Assembly: GCF_020781835.1 (NCBI RefSeq)
Contig: NZ_JAJGNJ010000002.1
Span: 413,772 to 477,771 of the forward strand
DNA from: Microbacterium testaceum
Lineage (GTDB): Bacteria; Actinomycetota; Actinomycetes; Actinomycetales; Microbacteriaceae
DNA length: 64,000 bases
Reading direction: 5' to 3'
The translations under genes and the position numbers were made by a program. Shown here in pieces: positions 37,189-45,225 of the stretch (position 1 is the stretch's first letter; each line of letters opens with the position of its first letter). The notes under the pieces were generated by a model. The model made no database searches, had not been told where the DNA came from, and saw nothing but the letters and a program-made list of their open reading frames with translations.

Positions 37189-39312
37189 ATGAGCCAGCAC
37201 GACCACCACAACCACCACGCCCCGGCGGCCACCGCCGAACACGACCACGCGGCGATGAGTCACCCGCAGAGCAAAGACGACCGGGCACCCGCCGCCGGAC
37301 AGTCCGGACACGGCCACGCCGACCACGGCGGGCACGCCGGACACGGCGATCACGTTGCCGGGTTCCGGCGCCTGTTCTGGATCATGCTGATTCTCGCTGT
37401 GCCGGTCGTGGGGTTCTCCACGATGTTCTCGATGCTGATTGGATACCCGCTGCCCGACGCCGCATGGGTGGAATGGGTGTCCCCCATCCTCGGCACCGTC
37501 ATGTATGTGTGGGGTGGCGCCCCGTTCCTCACCGGTGCCGTCAGCGAGCTCCGTGCCCGCAAGCCCGGCATGATGCTCCTCATCGCCCTCGCGATCACCG
37601 TCGCGTTCCTCGCCTCGTGGGGGGCCAGCATAGGGCTGCTGCACCACGAGCTGGACTTCTGGTGGGAGCTGGCGCTGCTGATCGTCATCATGCTCCTCGG
37701 GCACTGGATCGAGATGCGTTCCCTCGCCCAGACCACCTCCGCCCTGGACTCCCTCGCCGCGCTCCTACCCGACGAGGCCGAAAAGGTCGAGGGCGACAGC
37801 ACTGTCACCGTCGCCCCCGCCGATCTGCAAGTTGGTGACGTCGTCGTTGTCCGCCCCGGCGGGCGGGTCCCCGCGGATGGTCGGATCGTGCAGGGGTCGG
37901 CCAGCATGGACGAGTCGATGATCACTGGCGAATCCCGCCCGGTTCGCCGCAGCGACGGCGACCAGGTCATCGCAGGCACCGTCGCCACCGACTCCGGGGT
38001 GAGGGTCGAAATCACTGCGGTCGGGGAGGACACCGCGCTGGCCGGCATCCAGAAACTCGTCACCGAAGCGCAGAACTCCTCCTCTCACGCACAACGCCTC
38101 GCGGACCGTGCCGCCGGGTGGCTGTTCTGGTTCGCTCTCGGGGCGGCCGCGATCACAGCCACGGTCTGGACCTTGGTTGGGCTCCCCGACCAAGCCGTGA
38201 TCCGCACCATCACCGTCCTCGTCATCGCCTGCCCGCATGCCCTGGGCCTTGCCATCCCGCTGGTGGTGTCCATCGCGACCGAGCGCGCCGCCCGCGGCGG
38301 TGTGCTCGTGAAAGACCGCCTCGCGCTGGAGAGCATGCGCACCGTCGACACGGTCCTGTTCGACAAGACCGGCACCCTCACCAAGGGCACCCCCGCCGTC
38401 ACCGCGATCGACCCGGCCGCTGGTATCGAGGCAGACGAGCTGCTCAGATGGGCCGCCGCCGCCGAATCAGACTCGGAACACCCTCTGGCTCGGGCGATCG
38501 TGAACGCCGCGCAGGAGAAGCAGTTCACCGTTCCCGCTGCCTTCGACTTTGAGTCCTCACCGGCCGTCGGTGTCCGTGCGCGGGTGACCGGTCGCACCGT
38601 CCAGGTCGGCGGCCCGTACATGCTGAAGCAGGAGGGCGCGGCCGAGCTGCCGGTCGCGGATGAGTGGCGCAAGGAGGGCGCGATCATCCTGCACGTTCTC
38701 GTCGACGGGCAGGTCGCAGGGGCATTGCGCCTGGCGGACGAGATCCGTCCCGAGTCCCGCAACGCAGTTGACGCTCTGCATCAGCGGGGTGTGCAGGTGG
38801 TCATGATCACCGGAGACGCCGAAGCGGTCGCCGCCTCCGTCGCCGCCGACCTCGGTATCGACCGGTTCTTCGCCGGGGTCCGGCCGGAGGACAAGGCGTC
38901 CAAGGTCAAGGAGCTTCAAAGCGAAGGCCGCAAGGTCGCCATGGTCGGTGACGGGGTCAACGATGCACCGGCTCTCGCGCAAGCCGACGTCGGTATCGCC
39001 ATTGGTGCGGGCACTGATGTGGCGATAGCGTCCGCCGGTGTCATTCTTGCCAGTGACGATCCCCGCTCCGTGCTGTCGGTGATCGAGTTGTCTCGCGCCA
39101 GCTACCGCAAGATGAAGCAGAACCTGTGGTGGGCCGCCGGGTACAACCTCATTTCCGTCCCCCTGGCCGCCGGGGTGCTCGCCCCCGTCGGGTTTGTGCT
39201 GCCGATGTCTGTCGGCGCCATTCTGATGTCGCTGTCCACCATCGTCGTGGCCCTCAATGCTCAACTGCTGCGACGCCTGGACCTCAGCCCGGACGCAGTT
39301 GCCGATCGCTGA
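37189..39312 (+). CDS. copB: CopB-type P1B ATPase with His-rich N-terminus
   Basis: This 707-residue P-type ATPase has a His-rich N-terminus (residues 1-60, many H-x-H and HGHADHGGHAGHGDH) instead of an HMA domain. The membrane motif is CPH in VIACPHALGLAIPLVV, which defines the P1B-3 CopB group that exports Cu(II) or silver. The phosphorylation site is FDKTGTLTKG and the hinge is [24 protein letters not shown] 37189 was chosen because AGAAGGAGG precedes it at ideal spacing. It follows copA by 40 bases, so the operon carries two ATPases with different copper forms as likely substrates. Confidence 0.95.
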   Translation: MSQHDHHNHHAPAATAEHDHAAMSHPQSKDDRAPAAGQSGHGHADHGGHAGHGDHVAGFRRLFWIMLILAVPVVGFSTMFSMLIGYPLPDAAWVEWVSPILGTVMYVWGGAPFLTGAVSELRARKPGMMLLIALAITVAFLASWGASIGLLHHELDFWWELALLIVIMLLGHWIEMRSLAQTTSALDSLAALLPDEAEKVEGDSTVTVAPADLQVGDVVVVRPGGRVPADGRIVQGSASMDESMITGESRPVRRSDGDQVIAGTVATDSGVRVEITAVGEDTALAGIQKLVTEAQNSSSHAQRLADRAAGWLFWFALGAAAITATVWTLVGLPDQAVIRTITVLVIACPHALGLAIPLVVSIATERAARGGVLVKDRLALESMRTVDTVLFDKTGTLTKGTPAVTAIDPAAGIEADELLRWAAAAESDSEHPLARAIVNAAQEKQFTVPAAFDFESSPAVGVRARVTGRTVQVGGPYMLKQEGAAELPVADEWRKEGAIILHVLVDGQVAGALRLADEIRPESRNAVDALHQRGVQVVMITGDAEAVAASVAADLGIDRFFAGVRPEDKASKVKELQSEGRKVAMVGDGVNDAPALAQADVGIAIGAGTDVAIASAGVILASDDPRSVLSVIELSRASYRKMKQNLWWAAGYNLISVPLAAGVLAPVGFVLPMSVGAILMSLSTIVVALNAQLLRRLDLSPDAVADR

Positions 39313-39347
39313 CAGGAGTGACGTACCGTGGAAGGGAGGGAGGTGAC

Positions 39348-39779
39348 ATGTCGCTGATCACACTGACAGACCGGCTCCACGCCAGTCGATCCATGGCCCG
39401 CACGCTGCTGCTGCTTATCGCGTTGACCGGCGCGGTCATCGTCGGCCTGCTGGCCATGCACTCCCTCAACACCCACACCGCCGCCAACATCGGCCACCAA
39501 GCCACCGTCGCCACCGCCAGCGCCACCGCGGATGATCACCATCCCGGTGCCACCGTGACGGACGAAGGGTGTGCGGATTGTGGCTCAGGCCACGCCGACA
39601 TGTTGGCCATGGCGTGTGTGCTGGCACTGCTGGCTAGCGTGCTGCTGCTGGCCCGACTCCGCCCGAGCCAGGTGTGGTTGTCGGTCCTGCCACGCCCGCG
39701 GCCACTCAGTGCCGCGCTTCCCGGCAGGCCGAGGCCGCGGCCGCCTTCTCTCACAGCTCTCTGCATCAGTCGTACGTGA
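39348..39779 (+). CDS. DUF6153 family membrane protein
   Basis: This 143-residue protein has one signal/anchor helix (MARTLLLLIALTGAVIVGLLAM), a His-rich extracellular loop with DDHHPGATVTDEGCADCGSGHADMLAM, and a second helix AMACVLALLASVLLLARL. It ends in a Pro/Arg-rich tail. The HH, C-x-x-C-x-x-GH and M-x-M pattern suggests copper ligands and fits DUF6153, often found in actinobacterial copper loci. ATG 39348 has GGGAGG in front. It follows copB by 35 bases and probably belongs to the csoR operon. Function is unknown. Confidence 0.7.
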   Translation: MSLITLTDRLHASRSMARTLLLLIALTGAVIVGLLAMHSLNTHTAANIGHQATVATASATADDHHPGATVTDEGCADCGSGHADMLAMACVLALLASVLLLARLRPSQVWLSVLPRPRPLSAALPGRPRPRPPSLTALCISRT

Positions 39780-39875
39780 TGCGGCCGAGCCGGCGCACTC
39801 CTGCCGGCTCCGCCTTTACGCACCTGTCGATGCGACCGGTGTTCGTTCACGTACCCCTGTATTTGGAGAACCCTG

Positions 39876-40490
39876 ATGAAGATTCGTACCGCAGCGACCG
39901 CTGCGCTCACCCTCGCCGCCGCCCTCACCCTCGCCGGCTGCGCCGACGGCTCCGGCTCGGAGTCCATGCCCGGCATGGACCACGGCAGCAGCTCGTCCCC
40001 GTCCTCATCGTCCACGGCGACGGCAGACTTCAACGACGCGGACGTGATGTTCGCGCAGATGATGATCCCCCACCACCAGCAGGCCGTCGAGATGGCCGAC
40101 ATCATCCTCGACAAGGAAGGCATCGACCCGGACGTGCTCACCCTGGCCTCCGACATCAAGGCCGCCCAGCAGCCCGAAATCGACCAGCTGCAGTCCTGGC
40201 TGACCGAGTGGGCCGCCGACATGCCCGATATGGACAGCATGGAGGGCATGGACCACGGCGGCGGCATGATGAGCGAGGACGACATGGCCGCACTGGAAGC
40301 CGCCACCGGCGCCGAGGCGTCCCGGCTGTTCCTCGAGCAGATGACGATGCACCACGAAGGCGCGATCGAGATGGCCCAAGACGAAGTCGACAACGGCCAG
40401 AACCCTGACGCGGTCGCGATGGCGCAGACCATCGTCGACACGCAGACCGCCGAAATCGCCCAGATGCAGGAACTGCTCGCGCAGCTCTAA
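39876..40490 (+). CDS. DUF305 lipoprotein
   Basis: This 204-residue secreted lipoprotein has lipobox LTLAGC followed by a Met/His linker (SMPGMDHGS). The DUF305 domain contains two copies of the M-I/T-x-HH motif: FAQMMIPHHQQAVEMAD and LEQMTMHHEGAIEMAQ. A DSMEGMDHGGGMM segment lies between them. These Met/His clusters are likely Cu(I)/Cu(II) sites, though the family's role is not firmly known. It has its own hairpin terminator downstream (40502-40532) and likely belongs to the copper operon. A membrane DUF305 relative is at 43187. Confidence 0.9.
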   Translation: MKIRTAATAALTLAAALTLAGCADGSGSESMPGMDHGSSSSPSSSSTATADFNDADVMFAQMMIPHHQQAVEMADIILDKEGIDPDVLTLASDIKAAQQPEIDQLQSWLTEWAADMPDMDSMEGMDHGGGMMSEDDMAALEAATGAEASRLFLEQMTMHHEGAIEMAQDEVDNGQNPDAVAMAQTIVDTQTAEIAQMQELLAQL

Positions 40491-40501
40491 CGCACCCCAC
40501 C

Positions 40502-40532
40502 GGTGAGGACGCCCCCGCAAGGCGTCCTCACC
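40502..40532 (+). terminator. Hairpin terminator after the DUF305 lipoprotein
   Basis: GGTGAGGACGCC and GGCGTCCTCACC form a 12-bp perfect stem with a 7-nt loop, 11 bases after the DUF305 stop codon. No U-run follows, as usual in this genome, so it may be partial and let some transcription into the BNR-lipoprotein gene 20 bases on. Confidence 0.7.
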
Positions 40533-40552
40533 CTGGAATCGAAAGGGTGCGA

Positions 40553-41389
40553 ATGCGCATTCACCTGCCCGCGACGGCGAGCTTCGTCGCGCTCACCAGC
40601 TTGCTGCTCACCGGCTGCGCCGCAGCCGAACCGCCATCGACCGGCAGCGACCACACCGACACAGCGATGCCACACGTTCACACGATCGTGCCCGCACCTG
40701 ACGATGACGGCTTCCTCCTCGGCACCCACGAAGGCCTCTACGCCGCCACGACTGACGGGCAACTCGGCCCCCGCGTCGGCAGCTACGGCTTCGACGCCAT
40801 GGGCCTCACCGCCGTCGACGACACCCTCATCGCCTCCGGCCACCCCGGCCGAGGCACCCCCGAGGAGCTTGGGGAAGGGAACCTCGGCATCATCCGCAGC
40901 AGCGACGGCGGCACGACATGGGAGCCGGTGGCGTTCACCGGCGAGAAAGACTTCCACGTCCTCACCGCCGCACCGGACGGCACCCTGTACGGACAAGAAA
41001 CCGGCGACGGCCTCATCTTGGCGAGCACCGACCTCGGTGCCACGTGGGCTCCAACAGGCGCGACTCTGCTCGTCTTCGGTCTCGCCGTCGACGCCACGGG
41101 CCGTATCATCGCCGCGACCCCGGACGGACTCCGCGTCAGTACCGATCGCGGAGCAACATTCGGTTCCGTTCCGGACGCCCCCAGCCTTTTTGTCATCGCC
41201 TCATCCCCGGACCGTGAACGCCTGATCGGCGTCGGAACGAAGGGGGCCATCTGGAGCAGCACGACCGCTGATCCAGTGTGGCGGAACGTTGGTTCCGTGC
41301 ACGGCACCGTTCAGGCAATCACCGTCACCGAGGCCGGCGACATCCTCGTCGTCGACGACAGCGGGCTGAGCCTGCTTCCCGCCACCTAG
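40553..41389 (+). CDS. BNR/Asp-box beta-propeller lipoprotein
   Basis: This 278-residue lipoprotein has lipobox LLLTGC. The rest consists of beta-propeller repeats with Asp-box-like motifs: SSDGGTTW, STDLGATW and STDRGATF. It has the HVHTIVPAPDDDGFLLGTHEGLY start of the F510_1955-like exo-alpha-sialidase group common in actinobacterial copper loci. No glycosidase activity can be claimed. It might be a scaffold or metal-binding partner of the DUF305 protein. ATG 40553 was chosen because GAAAGG precedes it; GTG 40547 is an alternative. Confidence 0.8.
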   Translation: MRIHLPATASFVALTSLLLTGCAAAEPPSTGSDHTDTAMPHVHTIVPAPDDDGFLLGTHEGLYAATTDGQLGPRVGSYGFDAMGLTAVDDTLIASGHPGRGTPEELGEGNLGIIRSSDGGTTWEPVAFTGEKDFHVLTAAPDGTLYGQETGDGLILASTDLGATWAPTGATLLVFGLAVDATGRIIAATPDGLRVSTDRGATFGSVPDAPSLFVIASSPDRERLIGVGTKGAIWSSTTADPVWRNVGSVHGTVQAITVTEAGDILVVDDSGLSLLPAT

Positions 41390-41416
41390 CTGACGCTCAC
41401 CCGAAAGACCACACAC

Positions 41417-42514
41417 GTGCCCGACCTCACCGCCGAAGCTCCCACACGCCGCCGGTCCACCCGGCCGCGCCACACAACCACCAAAGAACCCGCCGACACC
41501 CCGACGCATCGCATCGAGCCCGTCCTAACGCGACGCCAAGCACGCGCTCGCGCCACCACGCACCCAACCCTCAGCACCCCTGCTCACACGACACCCCACG
41601 ACCCACAGCCGCGAAACGCCCAGCCGAACAATGACACAGTGGCACCGGGGGGTGGACACCCGCCGATCGATCCCTTCGAAGCCGCGGCCCGCCTGTTCTC
41701 CTTCACTTCAACACCAGCAACGGAAGACGCCACCGAGAAACCAGCCAGTTCGACCCGGAGTATCCCACCCGAGCGGGAAAGGCAGGTGGGCGCGTCAGCC
41801 ACTGTGCGTCGCCGTTCCGCTGGCCTACGGGCGGCTTTTCTCTCGGCACGCATCATCGGGCTCGTCGGCGTTCTGACCATCGGCATGACCGTCGACGCCG
41901 AAGCCCTTCCCCATGAGCACGACGACACCGTCTCGACTCCCCGCAGCGCGCTCAGCGAGGACATCCAGGCGTACGTGACATCAGCAGAAGCCGGAACCGC
42001 TGTCAGCCTCAGCCGCGACAGCTACTCCACCGGCACGCTGGTCGACCTAGCGGGCACCGCCGGCATCGTCAACTACTCGGATGCAGTGTTCCGCAATGAC
42101 CCCACTTGCGCGGTCCAGTGGCCTTACGCGGTCGGGGTGCCCATCACCTACGGATTCGGCATGCGCAGCGGCAAGATGCACGAGGGCACCGACTTCGTCC
42201 CCGGCGCCGGTGCACACATCCAAGCCATCGCAGACGGCGTCGTGCGCGTCGCCACCGACAACGGCGGGGCCTTCGGCGTCACCATCGTGATCGATCACGT
42301 CGTCGATGGCCAAACGGTGTCCAGTCGCTACGCCCATATGGAATACGACTCTCGGCAAGTCGAGGTCGGTGACACCGTCCGTGTCGGCCAGTACATCGGC
42401 CGCACCGGCGACACCGGCCGTTCCTTCGGGGCTCACCTGCACTTCGAAGTTCTCCAAGGTGGCACCACGGCCACCGACCCTCTGCCCTGGCTGCGTGACC
42501 ACGCAGTCTGCTGA
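41417..42514 (+). CDS. Membrane-anchored M23 peptidase, paralogue of 27429
   Basis: This 365-residue protein starts with a long Arg/Thr/Pro-rich cytoplasmic segment (about 130 residues), followed by a weakly hydrophobic anchor near IIGLVGVLTIGMTV and an M23 domain. Zinc ligands lie in KMHEGTDFVPGAG and AHLHFEVLQGG. The linker repeat RDSYSTGTL matches RESYSATTQ in the M23 protein at 27429, and the C-terminal domains are alike, so one arose from the other. GTG 41417 is the first start with the coding pattern; its N-terminal extent is uncertain. It sits inside the copper gene set. Confidence 0.85.
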   Translation: MPDLTAEAPTRRRSTRPRHTTTKEPADTPTHRIEPVLTRRQARARATTHPTLSTPAHTTPHDPQPRNAQPNNDTVAPGGGHPPIDPFEAAARLFSFTSTPATEDATEKPASSTRSIPPERERQVGASATVRRRSAGLRAAFLSARIIGLVGVLTIGMTVDAEALPHEHDDTVSTPRSALSEDIQAYVTSAEAGTAVSLSRDSYSTGTLVDLAGTAGIVNYSDAVFRNDPTCAVQWPYAVGVPITYGFGMRSGKMHEGTDFVPGAGAHIQAIADGVVRVATDNGGAFGVTIVIDHVVDGQTVSSRYAHMEYDSRQVEVGDTVRVGQYIGRTGDTGRSFGAHLHFEVLQGGTTATDPLPWLRDHAVC

Positions 42515-42734
42515 AAACCCTGCGTCTCACCCCGAGGCGCCCCAGACTGGAGCCGCCGCGTGTTTTTCACCGCCCCGCGCGGCGGCTCCTTCATCCGCGT
42601 CCCCGACTCTGACAAGCAGGCGAGGACAACATGCCTGATATCGCGCATCCCGACCATGTGCAAGTCCCCTGCGGGGTTCCGCTCCCTCGGCTTACTGTGT
42701 GAGCGGGCGGTGATCGACCGAGAGGAAGACCACC
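42515..42734. other. Intergenic region before the copper-storage protein
   Basis: About 220 bp hold no convincing gene. The stretch near 42700-42734 has GAGAGGAAGACC just before the ATG, a ribosome binding site for the Csp3-like gene. It probably also holds that gene's promoter, but no clear copper operator like the one at 34226-34242 is seen. Confidence 0.35.
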
Positions 42735-43136
42735 ATGGTTATTCAAGAAATGCTGAACACCTACCCGCGCGACCTCGGAAACATCGACCGTGACAAGCTG
42801 GTCGCGTGCATCGAGGCCTGCCTGGAGTGCGCCCAAGCGTGCACCGCGTGCGCCGACGCATGTCTCAGTGAAGACATGGTCGCCGACCTCACCAAGTGCA
42901 TCCGCACCAACCTGGACTGCGCGGACCTCTGCGACGCAACAGGCCGGATCCTTTCTCGCCACACCGGCTACGACGCCAACCTCACCCGGGCCGCCCTCGA
43001 AGCCTGCCGCACCGCGTGTGCCAGCTGCGCGGACGAATGCGAACAACACGCCGACATGCATGACCACTGCCGCATCTGCGCCGAAGCCTGCCGTCGCTGC
43101 GAGAACGCCTGCGCTGAGCTACTCAACACCCTCTGA
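42735..43136 (+). CDS. Four-helix-bundle copper-storage protein (Csp3-like)
   Basis: This 133-residue cytosolic protein has about 18 cysteines arranged along four helices, mostly as C-x-x-x-C and C-x-x-C (for example ACIEACLECAQACTAC and CRTACASCADEC). A His-rich turn is present (EQHADMHDHC). This matches the Csp family (DUF326), which binds many Cu(I) ions inside the bundle. There is no signal peptide, so it is the Csp3 type, expected to store or buffer copper in the cytoplasm. Next to it lies a membrane DUF305 protein, separated by 50 bases. Confidence 0.92.
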   Translation: MVIQEMLNTYPRDLGNIDRDKLVACIEACLECAQACTACADACLSEDMVADLTKCIRTNLDCADLCDATGRILSRHTGYDANLTRAALEACRTACASCADECEQHADMHDHCRICAEACRRCENACAELLNTL

Positions 43137-43186
43137 TCACACCCCTCACCCACCGAAGATCTACGAACGGAAGGGGTCTCTTTCCC

Positions 43187-43777
43187 ATGCCTTCAAACAG
43201 CAATGCAGGCACCGGCCAAAGCCAGCAGAAGGCCCACAAGCCGTTGAACATGTACATCCGATTCGGCGCGATGATCCTCACAGCGATGGTCATCATGTAC
43301 TGGGTGATGTTCGTGGGCTCCTGGCAATGGAGCCACATCCGCTTCAGCGAAAGCCGCGTATTCATGGCTCTCACCATGGGTGGCACCATGGTCCTCGTCA
43401 TGCTCGGCTGGATGCTGAACATGTACAAGAACACCAAAGCCAATATCGCCATCATCGCGGCCGGCTTGCTGCTCATCGGCGGGGGCGTGTTCCTCGACCG
43501 CAGCCAGATCCTGGTGAACGACACAGGATTCATGAACTCGATGATCCCGCACCACTCACTCGCCATCACGCGATCGGAGCGCGCCCAGATCCAAGACGTA
43601 CGGGTGTGTGAACTCGCTGTCGAAATCAGCGAAGCGCAGCGACGCGAGATCTTCGAAATGGAGTGGCTCATCCAAGACATCGAACGCAACGGCGCAGCGA
43701 CGACATCGGCAGACGCGGAAGCACGTCCAGTGCCTTCCTACAACGAATCGGCAGAACGGCGCTGCCCAACGGAGTAG
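43187..43777 (+). CDS. Membrane DUF305 protein
   Basis: This 196-residue protein has three helices in the first half (MYIRFGAMILTAMVIMYWVM, ALTMGGTMVLVMLGWML, IAIIAAGLLLIGGGVFL). An extracellular half carries the DUF305 motif FMNSMIPHHSLAITRSERAQ and a second region with EISEAQRREIFEMEWLI. Its Met/His content suggests copper binding. It follows the copper-storage gene by 50 bases and its ribosome binding site is AACGGAAGGGG. It is the last gene of the copper cluster on this strand. Confidence 0.88.
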   Translation: MPSNSNAGTGQSQQKAHKPLNMYIRFGAMILTAMVIMYWVMFVGSWQWSHIRFSESRVFMALTMGGTMVLVMLGWMLNMYKNTKANIAIIAAGLLLIGGGVFLDRSQILVNDTGFMNSMIPHHSLAITRSERAQIQDVRVCELAVEISEAQRREIFEMEWLIQDIERNGAATTSADAEARPVPSYNESAERRCPTE

Positions 43778-44064
43778 AGCCGTCTTCCACGAGCGGTGGA
43801 GGCAAGCGCGCAGCGAGGAGGAGAACGACGGCTGGGCGCGACCGCTTCGACCAGACCCACACCCTTCAGCTAGGTCCAAGCTGACGTCTGCCCCAGGCAG
43901 CGCATCGTCGATGCTGCACCGAAAACGATCGTTTCCGGGACCGTGATCCGCTGTTGGCCGCGGGCGGTCCGCAAACGGGTGCCGTATCGAAACTGGATTT
44001 CGGGACAGTGGGTTTCGGCGCACAGTTTCGGGCCAGCGGGGTCTGAGTTAGTTTTGCCTACCGT
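43778..44064. other. Intergenic region with recombination-like repeat
   Basis: About 290 bp lie between convergent genes. GATCGTTTCCGGGAC occurs at 43927-43941, within a 12-bp palindrome AAACGATCGTTT (43923-43934). Related GAAAC/TTTCGGGACAG fragments continue to 44034. The same 15-bp word appears at 45211-45225 in the same orientation. The pattern resembles clusters of short recombinase-site-like motifs. No gene is seen. Confidence 0.4.
43927..43941 (+). repeat. Copy 1 of the 15-bp direct repeat flanking the second CmtR/CDF cassette
   Basis: GATCGTTTCCGGGAC occurs here and again at 45211-45225. The copies flank the 44065-45074 cassette in direct orientation. Two flanking bases also agree (GT after one mismatch). 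Confidence 0.7.
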
Positions 44065-44718
44065 TCAGTGGTCGTCGTCGTCAGAAAGGTCTTCTAGCAC
44101 TTCGAACGGTGACTCCACGTCGCCGCGCCAAGCCTCGATGCCTTCACGGACCGCGAGAACGGCAACCACGAGAGCAGCTACGGAGTCGGCCCACCACCAT
44201 CCGAACAGGGTGTTGAGAATGAGGCCGATGAACACGGCCCCCGAGAGGTAGACGCACAGGATGAGCTGCTTGGCATCGGCCATGACGCTCTTGGAGTCAA
44301 GTTCGCGACCGGTGCGCACTTCGAACCACGCCAGAAGCGGCATGATGACCAAGCTCAGTGCGGTAATGCCCAGGCCGAGCGGGCTGTGCTCCGGTCCTTC
44401 CTGAGTGATCAGGCTCATTACGGCGTCGACGGCCACGTAGGCGGCGAGAGCGAAGAACGCGAGGCCGATTGCGCGAACAGTGACCTTCTCCCAGCGTTCG
44501 GGGTCTTTCCTCGTGAATTGCCAGGCGATTGCTGCGGCTGACAGCACTTCCACGATGGAGTCGAGGCCGAAGCCGATCAGCGCTGCGGACGACGCCAGGG
44601 TGCCGGCCCAAATCGCGACGATCGCCTCGATGACGTTGTAGGAGATCGTGAAGCCCACGATGAAACGCACTCGACGGTGCAGCTTCGCGCGACGTTCGCC
44701 GCTCAGAATCGCGCTCAT
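44065..44718 (-). CDS. CDF-type cation transporter, paralogue of 33110
   Basis: This 217-residue membrane protein is closely similar to the transporter at 33110. It has SSAALIGFGLDSIVEVLSAAAIAWQF in helix 2 and FGWWWADSVAALVVAVLAVREG in helix 5, and also lacks a large cytoplasmic domain. The tail is shorter and Asp-rich, ending DDDDH. The ATG at 44718 overlaps the CmtR-like regulator stop as ATGA. The two paralogous cassettes are about 11 kb apart in the same orientation. Probably cadmium or lead efflux. Confidence 0.85.
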   Translation of the reverse strand: MSAILSGERRAKLHRRVRFIVGFTISYNVIEAIVAIWAGTLASSAALIGFGLDSIVEVLSAAAIAWQFTRKDPERWEKVTVRAIGLAFFALAAYVAVDAVMSLITQEGPEHSPLGLGITALSLVIMPLLAWFEVRTGRELDSKSVMADAKQLILCVYLSGAVFIGLILNTLFGWWWADSVAALVVAVLAVREGIEAWRGDVESPFEVLEDLSDDDDH

Positions 44719-45074
44719 GCGCTCGCCTCCGTTCCACAGCAACCCGGCACGGTGCAGGAGGAGTCGACGCAAGGTGCGCTCTCCTCGACCGCCAACGTCA
44801 CGTCTACGAGCGTCATCAACGCCGCTGCAAGGTGAGGGTCCGCGATTTCGTAGCGCGTCTGCCGACCCTCGGGCTCCGCCACCACGATCCCACAGTCACG
44901 AAGGCACGTGAGGTGGTTCGACACGTTCGACCGTGACAGTCCAAGATCGCGGGAAAGGACAGCCGGATAGCTCGGCTCGTCGAGCAACGTCATCAGGATT
45001 CGAGAGCGGGTCGGATCAGCCATGGCCCGGCCGAGCCGGTTCATAACGTCAAGTCGCGAAGCAATGGTCAGCAT
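44715..45074 (-). CDS. CmtR-like ArsR-family sensor, paralogue of 33799
   Basis: This 119-residue repressor has the HTH AVLSRDLGLSRSNVSNHLTCLRDCGIV, with C-L-R-D-C matching the CmtR Cys pair, and a C-terminal cysteine cluster (CVDSSCTVPGCC). It is expected to sense cadmium or lead and repress the coupled CDF gene. ATG 45074 was chosen because a TATAGT -10 box (revcomp of 45081-45086) ends six bases before it, giving a leaderless transcript. ATG 45089 would add MYSHH and is an alternative. It lies within a long inverted repeat that is a likely operator. Confidence 0.85.
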   Translation of the reverse strand: MLTIASRLDVMNRLGRAMADPTRSRILMTLLDEPSYPAVLSRDLGLSRSNVSNHLTCLRDCGIVVAEPEGRQTRYEIADPHLAAALMTLVDVTLAVEESAPCVDSSCTVPGCCGTEASA

Positions 45075-45101
45075 GTGATGACTATACATCGGATGCTGAC
45101 C
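45066..45101 (-). promoter_or_regulatory. 36-bp inverted repeat over the CmtR-like gene start and its -10 box
   Basis: GGTCAGCAT (45066-45074) and ATGCTGACC (45093-45101) are perfect 9-bp arms. Inside them GATG (45077-45080) and CATC (45087-45090) pair as well. The loop ACTATA is the -10 box TATAGT on the minus strand. A repressor dimer or tetramer bound here would cover both the -10 box and the leaderless start codon. Confidence 0.75.
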
Positions 45102-45210
45102 TGTTGAGGCTAGCCCGCGCGAGGCGCGCACGATGCGCCCTAGTTGACGCGTGTGGTCATCGAGACAGCTATTGGTCCGCCTTTGTGGGTTTCCGCAAAC
45201 GTTCAAAACT

Positions 45211-45225
45211 GATCGTTTCCGGGAC
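45211..45225 (+). repeat. Copy 2 of the 15-bp direct repeat
   Basis: GATCGTTTCCGGGAC is identical to 43927-43941. Together they bracket the second CmtR/CDF cassette. A related GTTTCCGGAACC fragment lies at about 45312. Confidence 0.7.

Noticed and set aside
40553..41389. Calling the BNR protein a sialidase
   Set aside because: Asp-box repeats alone do not show sialidase activity, and the arginine triad and catalytic residues cannot be recognised.
44030..44060. GGGGTCTGA near 44,040 as a Tn3-family terminal repeat
   Set aside because: Only the first bases resemble Tn3; the remaining part of the 38-bp repeat and any transposase or resolvase gene are absent.
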